Shown here piece by piece: positions 16,401-27,232 of a stretch of DNA of 64,000 nucleotides. Position 1 is the first letter of the stretch; each line of letters opens with the position of its first letter. The notes under the pieces were generated by a model. The model saw only the letters and a list, made by a program, of their open reading frames with translations, was not told the origin of the DNA and searched no databases. Both the position numbers and the translations under genes were made by a program. Source of the DNA: Corynebacterium glyciniphilum AJ 3170 (GTDB taxonomy: Bacteria; Actinomycetota; Actinomycetes; Mycobacteriales; Mycobacteriaceae). The stretch lies in NCBI RefSeq assembly GCF_007673095.1, contig NZ_VDYZ01000007.1, forward strand, positions 1-64,000. Reading direction: 5' to 3'.

Positions 16401-17464
16401 GGTGCCTCGCTGCCGGAAGCGGAGTCGGAGTTGCTGTCGTTGTCGCGGCGCGGATTACGTTCCGGCTGCTTCTCCGGCGGATTGCCGTCGATGGTGAAGT
16501 CGCCGCGGACGTCTCCCTGCAGGTCGGCGAAGCCGCCACCGTCCCGCGCCTTGGTCAGCGCGCAGTTGACGGTGCGTGACCCGGCGTTCCAGGACTCCTG
16601 TGGCAGTGTCGTCCAGAAGGGGGTCAGCGTGGACTGGTAGAGGTTCTCGTCGTCTCCGCCACCGAGGAACTCGATGGCCGCGGCGGTGCACACGTCGTCG
16701 AGATGGTCGTTCTGCTGCTCGATCGTCGGCCACGCGCCGTCGAAGGTGTCCCCGAGATTCACCACCGAGGTCACCTGCCAGGAGTACGGGCGGTCACAGT
16801 CGGCGACGTCCACCGCGTCACCCTGGGCGCGCATGCAGGTCTCCGCCGGTTCGGCGGGCGACTGGTCGGTCTCTGCGGCACGACCGGTGGCTTCGGCGTA
16901 GTTGCCGTCGGCCTGGGGCACGGCCACCCCGCACAGCATCGTGCGGTCACCGCCGTCCCACGCGGCCTCCGGGGGCAGGATGGGGACGATGGAGTAGCGG
17001 CCCTGCGGGTCGAGGCGTCCGTCGAGGTACGTGCGGGTCGGCCCTTCACACAGCTCGGAGGTCAGCTGCCCCTGTCGCTCCAGGTCGGGTTGCGGGGCGT
17101 CCGGCCCGAACTCGCTGGTCGGGTACTGGGACAGGTCCTCGCGGGTGGCGACCTCGAAACGGTGGGGGGAGGCGCAGTCCACGACGGCGAAGTCGGTGGC
17201 GATGTCGCCGTCCTGCGACCAGTTCACGCAGTCGGCGGTGTCGGCGTCGGTGAACGCGACCAGTTCCGGGGCTTCTTCAGTACGGTCCGCGCCACGCTGG
17301 GCGACCACGGACGCGCCCTGGGGGGCGAAGTACTCGTAGGCGCCGGCCCCGACCGCTCCGGCGAGGGCCGCCGTGAGCAGCACGGTGACCGTCCTGCGGC
17401 GGCCTTTGTTCGGGCGTGCGTCGACAGGACGGTCGGATGCTGAGGACGGGGTGCTGGACGGCAT
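16397..17464 (-). CDS. Septum formation family membrane-anchored protein
   Basis: 355-aa protein with one N-terminal membrane anchor (about residues 24-45, VTVLLTAALAGAVGAGAYEYF) and a large external part. That part has two related Cys-containing modules: DCVNWSQDGDIATDFAVVDCASPHRFEV and CMRAQGDAVDVADCDRPYSWQV. This is the repeat pattern of the septum-formation (Septum_form) family. The tail is acidic and Ser/Asn-rich. The paired cysteines suggest disulfides outside the cell. Direct function is not established for most members. ATG 17464 is supported by a GAGAAT -10-like box 7 nt upstream (17472-17477). ATG 17494 would place the start inside the tandem repeat region. Confidence 0.75.
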   Translation of the reverse strand: MPSSTPSSASDRPVDARPNKGRRRTVTVLLTAALAGAVGAGAYEYFAPQGASVVAQRGADRTEEAPELVAFTDADTADCVNWSQDGDIATDFAVVDCASPHRFEVATREDLSQYPTSEFGPDAPQPDLERQGQLTSELCEGPTRTYLDGRLDPQGRYSIVPILPPEAAWDGGDRTMLCGVAVPQADGNYAEATGRAAETDQSPAEPAETCMRAQGDAVDVADCDRPYSWQVTSVVNLGDTFDGAWPTIEQQNDHLDDVCTAAAIEFLGGGDDENLYQSTLTPFWTTLPQESWNAGSRTVNCALTKARDGGGFADLQGDVRGDFTIDGNPPEKQPERNPRRDNDSNSDSASGSEAP

Positions 17465-17490
17465 AACACGCATTCTCTCACGGGGAGTGG

Positions 17491-17550
17491 ACATCGTTAG
17501 ACATCACTGGACGGCACTGGACATCACTGGACATCACTGGACAGCTCAGT
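17491..17550. repeat. Six tandem 10-bp units between septum gene and serS
   Basis: Units of exactly 10 bp with consensus ACATCACTGG: three exact copies (17501, 17521, 17531), one with two changes (17511) and degenerate ends (17491, 17541). They lie 27-86 bp upstream of the septum-protein ATG and about 40-100 bp upstream of the serS -10 box. The period of about one helical turn would put the units on one face of the DNA. Confidence 0.8.
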
Positions 17551-17591
17551 CAGTGGCGGACAGCGCTGCACACGGTTGATTCCACTGTAGC

Positions 17592-17597
17592 TAAACT
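17592..17597 (+). promoter_or_regulatory. -10 box of a leaderless promoter (serS)
   Basis: TAAACT, 7 nt before ATG 17605. No T-box or other long leader is therefore expected. Confidence 0.55.
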
Positions 17598-17604
17598 ACG
17601 GGGC

Positions 17605-18873
17605 ATGATTGATCTCAAGTTCCTGCGGGAGAACCCTGACGTCGTCCGTGAATCCCAGCGCACCCGTGGCGAGGACCCGGCACTCGTCGACCGGCTCCTG
17701 GAGGCCGACCAGCGTCGCCGCGAGGCCATCGCCGCAGCTGACACGGCCCGGGCTGAGCAGAAGGCGTTCTCGAAGACCATGGGTAAGGCCATGAAGGACG
17801 CGTCGGACGAGGAACGCGAGTCACTGCGTGCGGAGGGCAAGACCCGTTCCGCCGCGGTGAAGGAACTTGAGGACGCACAGTCGGCCGCGGAGTCGGACGT
17901 GCAGGACCTGCAGATGGCGTTGTCGAACGTCGTCAGCGGTGCCCCCGCTGGTGGGGAGGACGATTTCGTGGTGCTGGAGCATATCGGTGCGCCCCGTGAA
18001 TTCGACTTCACCCCGAAGGACCACCTGGAACTGGGGGAGTCGCTCGGCCTGATCGACATGGAACGGGGTGCGAAGGTCTCCGGCGCCCGCTTCTACTTCC
18101 TCACCGGTGACGGGGCGTTGCTCCAGCTCGGCATGCTGCAGCTGGCGGCGCAGAAGGCGCGTGACCACGGCTTCCAGCTGATGATCCCGCCGGTGCTGGT
18201 GCGTCCGGAGATCATGGCCGGCACCGGGTTCCTCGGCGCGCACGCCGACGAGATCTACCGGCTCGAGGCGGACGACATGTACCTCGTCGGCACCAGTGAG
18301 GTCGCGTTGGCCGGGTACCACAAGGACGAGATCATCGACCTGTCGGACGGCCCGGTGCGCTACGCCGGCTGGTCGTCCTGCTTCCGCCGCGAGGCCGGCT
18401 CCTACGGCAAGGACACCCGCGGGATCCTGCGCGTGCACCAGTTCGACAAGGTCGAGATGTTCGTCTACTGCCGTCCGGAGGACGCCGAGCAGCAGCACCA
18501 GGAGCTCCTGGCGATGGAGAAGGACATGCTCGCCGCGGTGCAGGTCCCGTACCGTGTCATCGACGTGGCCGGTGGCGATCTCGGCTCATCGGCGTCCCGT
18601 AAGTTCGACACGGAGGCCTGGGTCCCGACCCAGAGCGCCTACCGCGAGCTGACCTCCACGTCCAACTGCACCACTTTCCAGGCGCGGCGTCTCAAGACCC
18701 GCTACCGTGATGAGGACGGCAAGGCACAGACGGCCGCCACCCTCAACGGCACCCTGGCCACCACCCGGTGGCTTGTCGCCATCCTGGAGAACAACCAGCA
18801 GGCGGACGGTTCGGTCGTCGTGCCCGAGGCACTGCGACCCTTCGTGGGGAAGGACGTCCTGACCCCGAAGTGA
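17605..18873 (+). CDS. serS: Seryl-tRNA synthetase
   Basis: Class II seryl-tRNA synthetase, 422 aa, the usual bacterial length, charging tRNA-Ser in the cytoplasm. The N-terminal [18 protein letters not shown] opens the long antiparallel coiled-coil arm (to about residue 110) that holds the tRNA. Motif 2 is the region around [22 protein letters not shown], and motif 3 is [18 protein letters not shown] near the C-terminus. [14 protein letters not shown] is the serine-specific segment. Transcription is probably leaderless. The gene is followed after 33 nt by an acyltransferase on the same strand. Confidence 0.97.
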   Translation: MIDLKFLRENPDVVRESQRTRGEDPALVDRLLEADQRRREAIAAADTARAEQKAFSKTMGKAMKDASDEERESLRAEGKTRSAAVKELEDAQSAAESDVQDLQMALSNVVSGAPAGGEDDFVVLEHIGAPREFDFTPKDHLELGESLGLIDMERGAKVSGARFYFLTGDGALLQLGMLQLAAQKARDHGFQLMIPPVLVRPEIMAGTGFLGAHADEIYRLEADDMYLVGTSEVALAGYHKDEIIDLSDGPVRYAGWSSCFRREAGSYGKDTRGILRVHQFDKVEMFVYCRPEDAEQQHQELLAMEKDMLAAVQVPYRVIDVAGGDLGSSASRKFDTEAWVPTQSAYRELTSTSNCTTFQARRLKTRYRDEDGKAQTAATLNGTLATTRWLVAILENNQQADGSVVVPEALRPFVGKDVLTPK

Positions 18874-18906
18874 GCCGCGCAACACAACAAGGAGACATAA
18901 CACGGC

Positions 18907-19818
18907 ATGTGGATTCCCAAAGGCTTCGAGATCCCCACGGGCGTGCCTGACACGCCCGCCCACCCGGAATCGAAGGAGCTGTTCTACGGGCGGGTGATCA
19001 TCCCCCTCGCGAAGTTCTGGATGCGTTATGTCCAGCGGCTCAAGGTCGAGATCTACCACCCGGAGCGTATCCCCACTGACGGCGGGGCGGTGCTCGCGGT
19101 GAACCACACCGGCTACTGGGACTTCGTTTTCGGCGGTATCCCCTCCGCGATGAACGGGGGACGCCTGGTGCGGTTCATGGCGAAGAAGGAGATCTGGGAC
19201 AACCCGGTCGCCGGTCCCGCCATGTCGGGATGCCACCACATTCCGGTGGACCGTGCAGACGGGGCCGGTTCGGTCCGTGAGGCGACCCGCCGTGCCGCGG
19301 GTGGCGAGCTCATCGGAATCTTCCCGGAGGCCACCATCTCCCGGTCGTTCGAGATCAAGGAGTTCAAGGACGGTGCGGCGCGGATCGCCCAGGACGCCGG
19401 GGTGCCGTTGATCCCGGTGGTGCTGTGGGGATCGCAGCGTATCTGGACGAAGGGACGCAAGCCGATCTGGCGTCCCAAGGACGCCTCACTGATCCTGTCT
19501 GTCGGTGAGCCGGTGGATCTCAGTGGGTCGTCACGGGACGCCACGGACCGTCTCCACGAGTCGATGGTCGAGATTCTCGACACGTCCCGTGCGCGTTACG
19601 CGGAGGCGTTCGGGCCGTTCGAGGACGGCGAGTACTGGATGCCCGCCTCCCTGGGAGGGTCGGCACCGTCGTTGGAGGAGGCGACGACACGGGACCGCGA
19701 GGACGCGGCGAAACGCAAGGAGGAGCGGATCCGCCGGGACGCGGAGAAAGCGGCAGGCGTGACCCCCGAAAAGAAGAAGTCCCTGCTGGGGCGTCTGCGT
19801 GGGAAGCTGGGACGTTAA
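18907..19818 (+). CDS. 1-acyl-glycerol-3-phosphate acyltransferase (PlsC family)
   Basis: 303-aa PlsC-family acyltransferase, expected to acylate lysophosphatidic acid or a related acceptor at the inner membrane face. The HX4D motif is NHTGYWD (H67, D72). The acceptor-binding block is LIGIFPEATISRSF, with PEAT in place of the common PEGT, and VPLIPVVLWGS is the late conserved strand. A Lys/Arg/Glu-rich C-terminal tail of about 60 residues follows. ATG 18907 has AAGGAG 10 nt upstream. The stop TAA is directly followed by the GTG of the HAD gene, so the two are coupled. Confidence 0.88.
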   Translation: MWIPKGFEIPTGVPDTPAHPESKELFYGRVIIPLAKFWMRYVQRLKVEIYHPERIPTDGGAVLAVNHTGYWDFVFGGIPSAMNGGRLVRFMAKKEIWDNPVAGPAMSGCHHIPVDRADGAGSVREATRRAAGGELIGIFPEATISRSFEIKEFKDGAARIAQDAGVPLIPVVLWGSQRIWTKGRKPIWRPKDASLILSVGEPVDLSGSSRDATDRLHESMVEILDTSRARYAEAFGPFEDGEYWMPASLGGSAPSLEEATTRDREDAAKRKEERIRRDAEKAAGVTPEKKKSLLGRLRGKLGR

Positions 19819-20718
19819 GTGACCGCGTCGGCTGTACCGGCCGCCCCCACATTGGTCGTCAGTGACCTCGACGGCACGTTGGTCACCTCGGCTGAGCGGG
19901 TGTCGCCGCGTGCCTGTGCGGTGATCAACCGCCTGGTGGCTGCCGGGACGACGTTCATTCCCGCCTCCGGCAGGCCCGCCCGGTGGATGCTTCCGGTGAT
20001 TGAGCAGCTGGGACTGCGGCCGATGTGCGTGTGCGCCAACGGGGCAGTGGTCTACGATTCGGCGTCCGACCGGATCACCTACGCCGCCGAGCTACCGGCG
20101 GACGTTCTGGCCCGGGTCACCGCCACCATTTCGGAGGCGACGGGGCCCTGGTTGGCTGACCAGGGTCTGCCGCCGGTGACTTTCGCTGCGGAGCGTGCCG
20201 GGCGCAGCGCCTTTGACCGTGCTGACGAACTTTTCGCTGTACAGCCGGAGTATCCGCACGCCTGGGACACTGAGGAGCACTCGGTGGAGCCTCTCGACGC
20301 CCTGTGCTCGGTGCCGGCGGTGAAGCTGCTCGTGCGGCACGAGGCGATGGAGAGTTCGGAGCTTTTCGACCTGGTCAACCCGGTTGTTGATCCGACGGTC
20401 GCACACGTGACCTGGTCTTTCAGTGGCGGCCTGCTGGAGGTCAACGTCCCGGGCGTCTCGAAACTGTCCGGTGTGGCGCACGCGTTGGGGGATGTGGACG
20501 ACCATGGGGCGGCACCGGGGGCACGGGTGGTTCCCGCGCTGGATCCGTCGCGCGTCGTGGCGTTCGGGGACATGCCCAATGATGTGGCGATGCTGCGGTG
20601 GGCGGGGACAGGCGTGGCGATGGGCAACGCCGTGGACGAGGTTATGGCGATCGCCGACCACTGCACCTCGTCGAACGACGACGACGGTGTCGCCGAAGTG
20701 CTGGAGCAGTGGTTCTGA
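19819..20718 (+). CDS. HAD-superfamily Cof-type phosphatase
   Basis: 299-aa haloacid-dehalogenase-type sugar phosphatase of the Cof/IIB group. Motif I is VVSDLDGTLVTS (D16 nucleophile, D18), motif II is TFIPASGRP, and motif IV is FGDMPNDVAMLRWAG with the metal-binding acidic pair. MGNAVDEVMAIADHCTSSNDDDGVAEVL is the typical C-terminal end. The substrate is unknown; members hydrolyse sugar phosphates, nucleotides or flavin phosphates. The start is a GTG abutting the plsC stop with no gap. The gene converges on the AlbA_2/ATPase gene. Confidence 0.86.
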   Translation: MTASAVPAAPTLVVSDLDGTLVTSAERVSPRACAVINRLVAAGTTFIPASGRPARWMLPVIEQLGLRPMCVCANGAVVYDSASDRITYAAELPADVLARVTATISEATGPWLADQGLPPVTFAAERAGRSAFDRADELFAVQPEYPHAWDTEEHSVEPLDALCSVPAVKLLVRHEAMESSELFDLVNPVVDPTVAHVTWSFSGGLLEVNVPGVSKLSGVAHALGDVDDHGAAPGARVVPALDPSRVVAFGDMPNDVAMLRWAGTGVAMGNAVDEVMAIADHCTSSNDDDGVAEVLEQWF

Positions 20719-20772
20719 CTACTGGTTCCTCATAGCGGGCAGGGCGACAACTGACACTTGTGATGTCTGTGG

Positions 20773-20794
20773 AAGTTTAAAGTCTAACTTTTAC
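20773..20794. repeat. 22-bp direct repeat, left copy
   Basis: Exact copy of 22643-22664, same orientation, core TTTAAAGTCTAACTTTT. With the next four bases the match is 25 of 26. It lies 39-60 bp beyond the stop of the AlbA_2/ATPase gene and within an AT-rich patch. The core contains the dyad AAAGT-cta-ACTTT. Confidence 0.9.
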
Positions 20795-20832
20795 GAGTGT
20801 TCGCCTCCTGCGTCCACCTGTATCGGTGTAAG

Positions 20833-22620
20833 TCAGGCCCGTCGGTAGCCGGTGGCGTGGTGTCCCTGGCCACCGACCATCGTGACAACGCCGGACCCCA
20901 TGAGGCGGGAGAGTGCATAGCGGACGCTCGCGTCGGGCATTCCCACCCGTGACACGAGAGTGTGGAAGTCGATGGTCTCCTCTGTAGGCAGTGCGCTGTA
21001 TACAGCCGGCCCGTTCTTGGTGATACGGCGAAGCCAGGTAGTGTCACCGGCGTGATCGGACGGTGGGGCCTCTGGGGCCGGACGTCGATATTCCGGTGTC
21101 CCTTCCGTGACCGGGCCCTCTGCGCCGGGGCCGCCGTCACCTGAAGGGCTGGAAGCCAGCATGATCCCGTCCGCGGTGACTGTGACGAGTCCCTGGTGTC
21201 GCAGGCTGTCGAGCTGGCTGTCTGCCTCTGTACGAGTCAGCGGGGAGAATTCCGTGCACATCTTGGGGATTGTCCATGCTTCTCCGTTGTCGAGGGAAAG
21301 GAGGAGCACCTTCTGGATATGCGACAGCCGGATGCCCGGTGCAAGCATTTCCAGACGTCGGATATCCTCCCCGGAGAAGATTGGACCGCGTCTCAGCAGA
21401 ACAGTGAAATCGACACCGCGGTCGATGAACTTCGGCCGGTGGAGGTCTGCATCCCGGGTCTCGGCGAGCATCTCCCTGATGCCGCCGCCTTCTCCCTCGA
21501 TGACGTTGGCGCCGTCGGCGGTTGTCAGATGCTTCGCCATTTCGTACAGGCGCTGATTGACTGCCTTCGGCCGGAACAGGCCAGATTCCAGTTCCGAGGA
21601 GGACAACCCGCGCAGACCGCCAGGGTTCACGATCATGAGAGTCTCTGGCGTTAACCGCACCTGGATCCGTGCACCTGTGCCGAGTGTCTCGGGTCCGAGA
21701 TCACGGTGGACGAGAGCGTTCGCGACAACCTCACGCACAGCCCTTAACGGAAATTCCGAGCGCTGAGCCATGTGTCCGTCAGCGCGGTAAATATCATCGG
21801 TCCCCGTATTGTCCTCGATCCAGTCCTGCAACTCTTCGAGAAGCGAGGGGAGCGGTCCGTCGAAGTCACGACGGTTTCGTGTACGTACCCCACTGCCGTC
21901 ACGGGGCATGCGTACTGCCGCAGTTGCCGCGAGGGAGGGAATCTTTCCTTGAGGGAAGAAGCCGAGGGCGAACAAGCCTGCGGTGGTCAGCTCGCCGTCG
22001 GCGGTGATGACTGAGGTGAGACGTAGCAGGTCGTCATCATCCACGTCGCGAAGTCTGCGGCTGCTTGCACGCACTGATGACAGATACTGCGGAAGAACCG
22101 TCTGGTCAAGGTCTTCGATGCTGGCCCCTGGAACGGCGACCATGTCGTAGGCGATGCGCTCGGAGTCATGGAGAGCGTCGATTTCAATCATCCGCAGATC
22201 ATTCGGATTCATCTGGTAGTCCCCGTCGGCTTGACGTAGATATGCCCTGCCCTTGTAGAGGGCAGGTTTCTGAGTTGCGCCGAGCGCAGTCACCTCGACC
22301 ACCACGATGGACGTGCCGTCAACCGTGACCGGATACGCTTCGATCTGGGGAGCAGGCGTGACCGCGTTCCGGGTCTGACTGGTGACCGCCTGGATCATGT
22401 CGCTCGGAGAGTCGACACCGGTGACCGTGAAGTTCTTCCTCTGACTGATGCCGAGAAAGACGGTGCCACCTTGTGGCATATTCGCGAAAGCGCAGATCGT
22501 TTCGGGAAGGGACGCGGGTACACCTCCCGCAGCCTCCTTCACTTCTACAAGTGTGAAGTCATCGCCGAAGCGGCGCATCTCGGAGAGGGTTGCGCGGATT
22601 CTCTCATCGGTCCAGTTCAT
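20833..22620 (-). CDS. AlbA_2 (Schlafen-like) DNA-binding and GHKL ATPase protein
   Basis: 595-aa putative regulator or defence-type ATPase. The N-terminal part (about 10-150) is an AlbA_2/Schlafen-type domain: FTLVEVKEAAGGVPASLPETICAFAN, then GGTVFLGIS. A GHKL-type ATPase-like block follows near 290-360, with REVVANALVHRDL and IVNPGGL. The last 120 residues look like two winged helices (THREE-like GIRLSHIQKVLLLSLDNGEAWTIPKM, and DFHTLVSRVGMPDASVRYALSRLMGSGVVTMV). Similar proteins are annotated as transcriptional regulators or ATP-dependent helicase-like; some sit in defence islands. A TAAACT box 6 nt before the ATG suggests leaderless start. The 22-bp repeat lies over its -35 region and again past its stop. 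Its function is unknown. Confidence 0.8.
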   Translation of the reverse strand: MNWTDERIRATLSEMRRFGDDFTLVEVKEAAGGVPASLPETICAFANMPQGGTVFLGISQRKNFTVTGVDSPSDMIQAVTSQTRNAVTPAPQIEAYPVTVDGTSIVVVEVTALGATQKPALYKGRAYLRQADGDYQMNPNDLRMIEIDALHDSERIAYDMVAVPGASIEDLDQTVLPQYLSSVRASSRRLRDVDDDDLLRLTSVITADGELTTAGLFALGFFPQGKIPSLAATAAVRMPRDGSGVRTRNRRDFDGPLPSLLEELQDWIEDNTGTDDIYRADGHMAQRSEFPLRAVREVVANALVHRDLGPETLGTGARIQVRLTPETLMIVNPGGLRGLSSSELESGLFRPKAVNQRLYEMAKHLTTADGANVIEGEGGGIREMLAETRDADLHRPKFIDRGVDFTVLLRRGPIFSGEDIRRLEMLAPGIRLSHIQKVLLLSLDNGEAWTIPKMCTEFSPLTRTEADSQLDSLRHQGLVTVTADGIMLASSPSGDGGPGAEGPVTEGTPEYRRPAPEAPPSDHAGDTTWLRRITKNGPAVYSALPTEETIDFHTLVSRVGMPDASVRYALSRLMGSGVVTMVGGQGHHATGYRRA

Positions 22621-22626
22621 GGGCAG

Positions 22627-22632
22627 AGTTTA
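22627..22632 (-). promoter_or_regulatory. -10 box of a leaderless promoter (AlbA_2 gene)
   Basis: TAAACT on the minus strand, 6 nt before ATG 22620. The expected -35 position falls inside the 22-bp repeat at 22643-22664. Confidence 0.5.
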
Positions 22633-22642
22633 GCGGATATAC

Positions 22643-22664
22643 AAGTTTAAAGTCTAACTTTTAC
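22643..22664. repeat. 22-bp direct repeat, right copy; possible operator
   Basis: Exact copy of 20773-20794. It is followed by further ACAAGT/ACTTGT words (22663-22668, 22678-22683, 22690-22695). Its position at about -23 to -44 relative to the predicted start fits an operator of the AlbA_2 gene. Confidence 0.85.
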
Positions 22665-22882
22665 AAGTTATAGGAACACTTGTACTCACACTTGTACTGA
22701 GGTGCTTTCCCACAGGCATCATGGGCAGATGACCGGCAGGTGGGGCGGACCCAGGAATCTTGCCGTTCTCACGACCGCACGGCCATGATTCTTAGTAGTA
22801 TCCTTGGTGGAAGGCATCGGCGGAGCGTCCAGGCTCTGTTTCGGTGAACACCACGGCAACCACGTCACCATAAGGAGTCCAC

Positions 22883-23635
22883 ATGTCCCAACGCACAGCA
22901 ATCGTCACCGGCGCCGCCCGCGGCATCGGTGCGGAGGTGGCAGCACGTCTCGCCGACGACGGCATGGCGGTCGCCGTCCTCGACCTCGATGAAGGCGCGT
23001 GCCAGAAGGTCGTCGACCGCATCACAGACGCCGGAGGGAAGGCCCTCGCCGTCGGCGCGGACGTCTCCGACGAGGACGCGGTCAAGGCCGCCGTCGACCG
23101 GGTCGCCGACGAACTCGGCGCCCCCACCGTCCTGGTGAACAACGCCGGAATCATCCGGGACAATCTCCTGTTCAAGATGGGTACGGACGACTGGGATGCG
23201 GTGATGTCCGTGCATCTGCGGGGTGCGTTCCTCATGTCCCGCGCGGTGCAGGCCTACCAGACCAGGGAAAAGTGGGGCCGCATCATCAACCTGTCGTCGA
23301 CCTCAGCCCTGGGCAACCGCGGGCAGGTCAACTACTCGGCGGCGAAAGCGGGTATGCAGGGATTCACCAAGACCCTCGCCATCGAACTCGGCAAGTTCGG
23401 TGTCACGGCGAACGCCGTCGCCCCCGGTTTCATCGCCACCGAAATGACGCAGGCGACCGCAGAGCGGGTGGGTGTGAGCTTCGACGACTTCAAGGCCGCC
23501 GCGGCCAAGGAGGTCCCCGTCCAGCGTGCAGGCGTCCCGGCCGACATCGCCCATGCCATCAGCTTCTTCGCCAGTGAGGGCGCCGGCTATGTGTCCGGAC
23601 AGGTGCTGTACGTCGCCGGCGGGCCGAAGGACTAG
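22883..23635 (+). CDS. 3-oxoacyl-ACP reductase-type SDR
   Basis: 250-aa classical short-chain dehydrogenase/reductase of the FabG group, NADP(H)-dependent reduction of 3-oxoacyl thioesters. It shows the TGxxxGxG cofactor motif VTGAARGIGAE, VNNAGI, the catalytic Ser in NLSSTSALGN and the YxxxK motif in YSAAKAG. PGFIATEMT and VSGQVLYVAGG at the C-terminus are typical FabG features. An AAGGAG site lies 6 nt before the ATG. The MaoC-like hydratase gene follows after 4 nt, so the pair provides two steps of an acyl-chain cycle (reduction, then hydration/dehydration). A TAGTAT -10-like box at 22796-22801 would give a leader of about 75 nt. Confidence 0.9.
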   Translation: MSQRTAIVTGAARGIGAEVAARLADDGMAVAVLDLDEGACQKVVDRITDAGGKALAVGADVSDEDAVKAAVDRVADELGAPTVLVNNAGIIRDNLLFKMGTDDWDAVMSVHLRGAFLMSRAVQAYQTREKWGRIINLSSTSALGNRGQVNYSAAKAGMQGFTKTLAIELGKFGVTANAVAPGFIATEMTQATAERVGVSFDDFKAAAAKEVPVQRAGVPADIAHAISFFASEGAGYVSGQVLYVAGGPKD

Positions 23636-23639
23636 AACA

Positions 23640-24092
23640 GTGCGTGTACTCAACGGACTCGATGAACTGCAGGCCGCCGTCGGCGACCACCTCGGCTACA
23701 GTGACTGGCTCGAGATTGACCAGGAACGGATCAACCAGTTCGCCGACGCTAGCGGCGACCACCAGTGGATCCACGTCGACCCGGAACGTGCGAAGGAAGG
23801 GCCGTTCGGCTCGACCATCGCCCACGGTTATCTGACGCTGTCACTGGTCTCGATGCTGGTGTGGCAGATCTACACCGTCAAGGGGACGACGATGGGAGTG
23901 AACTACGGGACGGAGAAGGTGCGTTTTCCCGCTCCGGTCCCCGTGGGTTCACGGATCCGTGCGGGGGCGGAACTACTCTCCGTCGAACCCGGCGGCGGCG
24001 GACAGCGTGTGGTGACCCGCGTGACGATCGAACGTGAGGGCGGCGACCGCCCGGTGTGTGTGGCGGACGTCGTCTCCGTCCTGAGGTTCTGA
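23640..24092 (+). CDS. MaoC-like (R)-specific enoyl-CoA hydratase
   Basis: 150-aa single hot-dog protein of the MaoC dehydratase family, hydrating or dehydrating enoyl/3-hydroxyacyl thioesters. The catalytic Asp/His are in FADASGDHQWIHVDPERA, and TIAHGYLTLSLVSML is the conserved substrate-tunnel segment. It is read from GTG 23640, with GAAGGA about 9 nt upstream inside the end of the fabG-like gene. The pairing with an SDR resembles mycobacterial fabG4-htdX, which suggests a role in fatty-acid or mycolate-related metabolism. Chain specificity cannot be told. Confidence 0.86.
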   Translation: MRVLNGLDELQAAVGDHLGYSDWLEIDQERINQFADASGDHQWIHVDPERAKEGPFGSTIAHGYLTLSLVSMLVWQIYTVKGTTMGVNYGTEKVRFPAPVPVGSRIRAGAELLSVEPGGGGQRVVTRVTIEREGGDRPVCVADVVSVLRF

Positions 24093-24111
24093 GACGCCGC
24101 GGGGACCGGAC

Positions 24112-26395
<2,284 letters not shown>

Positions 26396-26425
26396 GGGCG
26401 CGCGGGGCGAGGCTCTCCTGAAAAC

Positions 26426-26479
26426 AGGCACCATCCTGTGCACGCGCTGGCTGTGATACGCGTGCCCAGGACGGTGCCT
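26426..26479. terminator. Hairpin element A, likely bidirectional terminator
   Basis: Arms 26427-26446 and 26459-26478 pair at 18 of 20 positions around a 12-nt loop. It lies in the convergent gap between glf and the PepSY-like gene. The left arm GGCACCATCCTGTGCACGC recurs, inverted, in hairpin B at 29367-29385. Confidence 0.7.
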
Positions 26480-26513
26480 TCTTGTGCTGCGATATATGTC
26501 TGTCGGTCGTCTG

Positions 26514-27176
26514 TCAGTCGTCGAGGTCGGTGGCCACCACGGAGAAGTCGTCGGCCAGGTCGATATCGACCTCGCGTCCGTCCTGCCCCTGGACACTGAC
26601 CTCGTAGGTCACGCCCCGGTCATCGGAGGCGGACACGGAGTCCACGACGCCGTCCCGGACACCGGCCTCACCGGACGCTGCCAGGGCCGCGTCGACCGCG
26701 TCGTCGAGCGCATCCAGGTCGAGGACCGGATCCTGCTGGTCGGACCTGTCTGCTTCCTCGGTCTCGACGCGCATGGCACCGTCGGCGGCGACATGGACCT
26801 CGGCGGATGCGCCGTCGTCGAGTTCAACCTCGACCTCGTGACCGGTCCCCTCGATGTCGACGGAGCTGGCTCCATTGCCACCGGCTTCGGCGACGGCCTG
26901 TTCCGCGGCGTCGCGGAATGAGGCGGCGTCCGTCCCGGCGGTGGCCGGTGCGCCGTCAGTGTCAGCCTGGTTATCGGCGGCGACGGTACGCACGCTGTCG
27001 GTACCGTCGTTACCATCATTGCCGGAGTTCTCCGAGACACCGTAGGCGACGCCGCCAGCGAGAAGCAGGGCGGCGATCGCGCCGGCTCCGATGGCCAGGC
27101 CCTTACGCTTCTTACGCGGTGTTGTGGTTGAGTCGGTGGTTTCTGTGTGTGCTGTGTTCCCTGTGTTTTCGGTCAT
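26514..27176 (-). CDS. Membrane-anchored PepSY-like protein
   Basis: 220-aa protein with a short Thr-rich cytoplasmic tail, a basic stretch (PRKKRKG), one membrane segment (about 27-46, LAIGAGAIAALLLAGGVAYGV) and an acidic external part. That part appears to hold two PepSY-like repeats, each a helix followed by strands: DAAEQAVAEAGG...VEVELDD, and DDAVDAALAASGE...VDIDLAD. Small PepSY proteins next to two-component systems often act outside the membrane as inhibitors or ligands of the sensor. The gene lies downstream of the histidine kinase, on the same strand and 56 bp apart. Its promoter shares the TTCAG repeats of the response regulator promoter, so it is a probable direct target. No lipobox is seen. 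Confidence 0.7.
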   Translation of the reverse strand: MTENTGNTAHTETTDSTTTPRKKRKGLAIGAGAIAALLLAGGVAYGVSENSGNDGNDGTDSVRTVAADNQADTDGAPATAGTDAASFRDAAEQAVAEAGGNGASSVDIEGTGHEVEVELDDGASAEVHVAADGAMRVETEEADRSDQQDPVLDLDALDDAVDAALAASGEAGVRDGVVDSVSASDDRGVTYEVSVQGQDGREVDIDLADDFSVVATDLDD

Positions 27177-27182
27177 GCACCC

Positions 27183-27225
27183 ACTATGACCGGCAGGTAC
27201 TGAACCCTTTCTGAAAGTTGCTGAA
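27183..27225 (-). promoter_or_regulatory. Promoter with three TTCAG direct repeats (PepSY-like gene)
   Basis: CATAGT -10 box at 27183-27188, 6 nt before ATG 27176. Plus-strand CTGAA words (TTCAG on the gene strand) lie at 27200-27204, 27211-27215 and 27221-27225. The first two stand 12 and 23 bp from the -10 box, identical to the response regulator promoter. Confidence 0.65.
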
Positions 27226-27232
27226 AGCGCCT

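Noticed and set aside
17491..17550. Tandem repeats considered as a CRISPR array
   Set aside because: Units are 10 bp with no spacers; no cas genes nearby.
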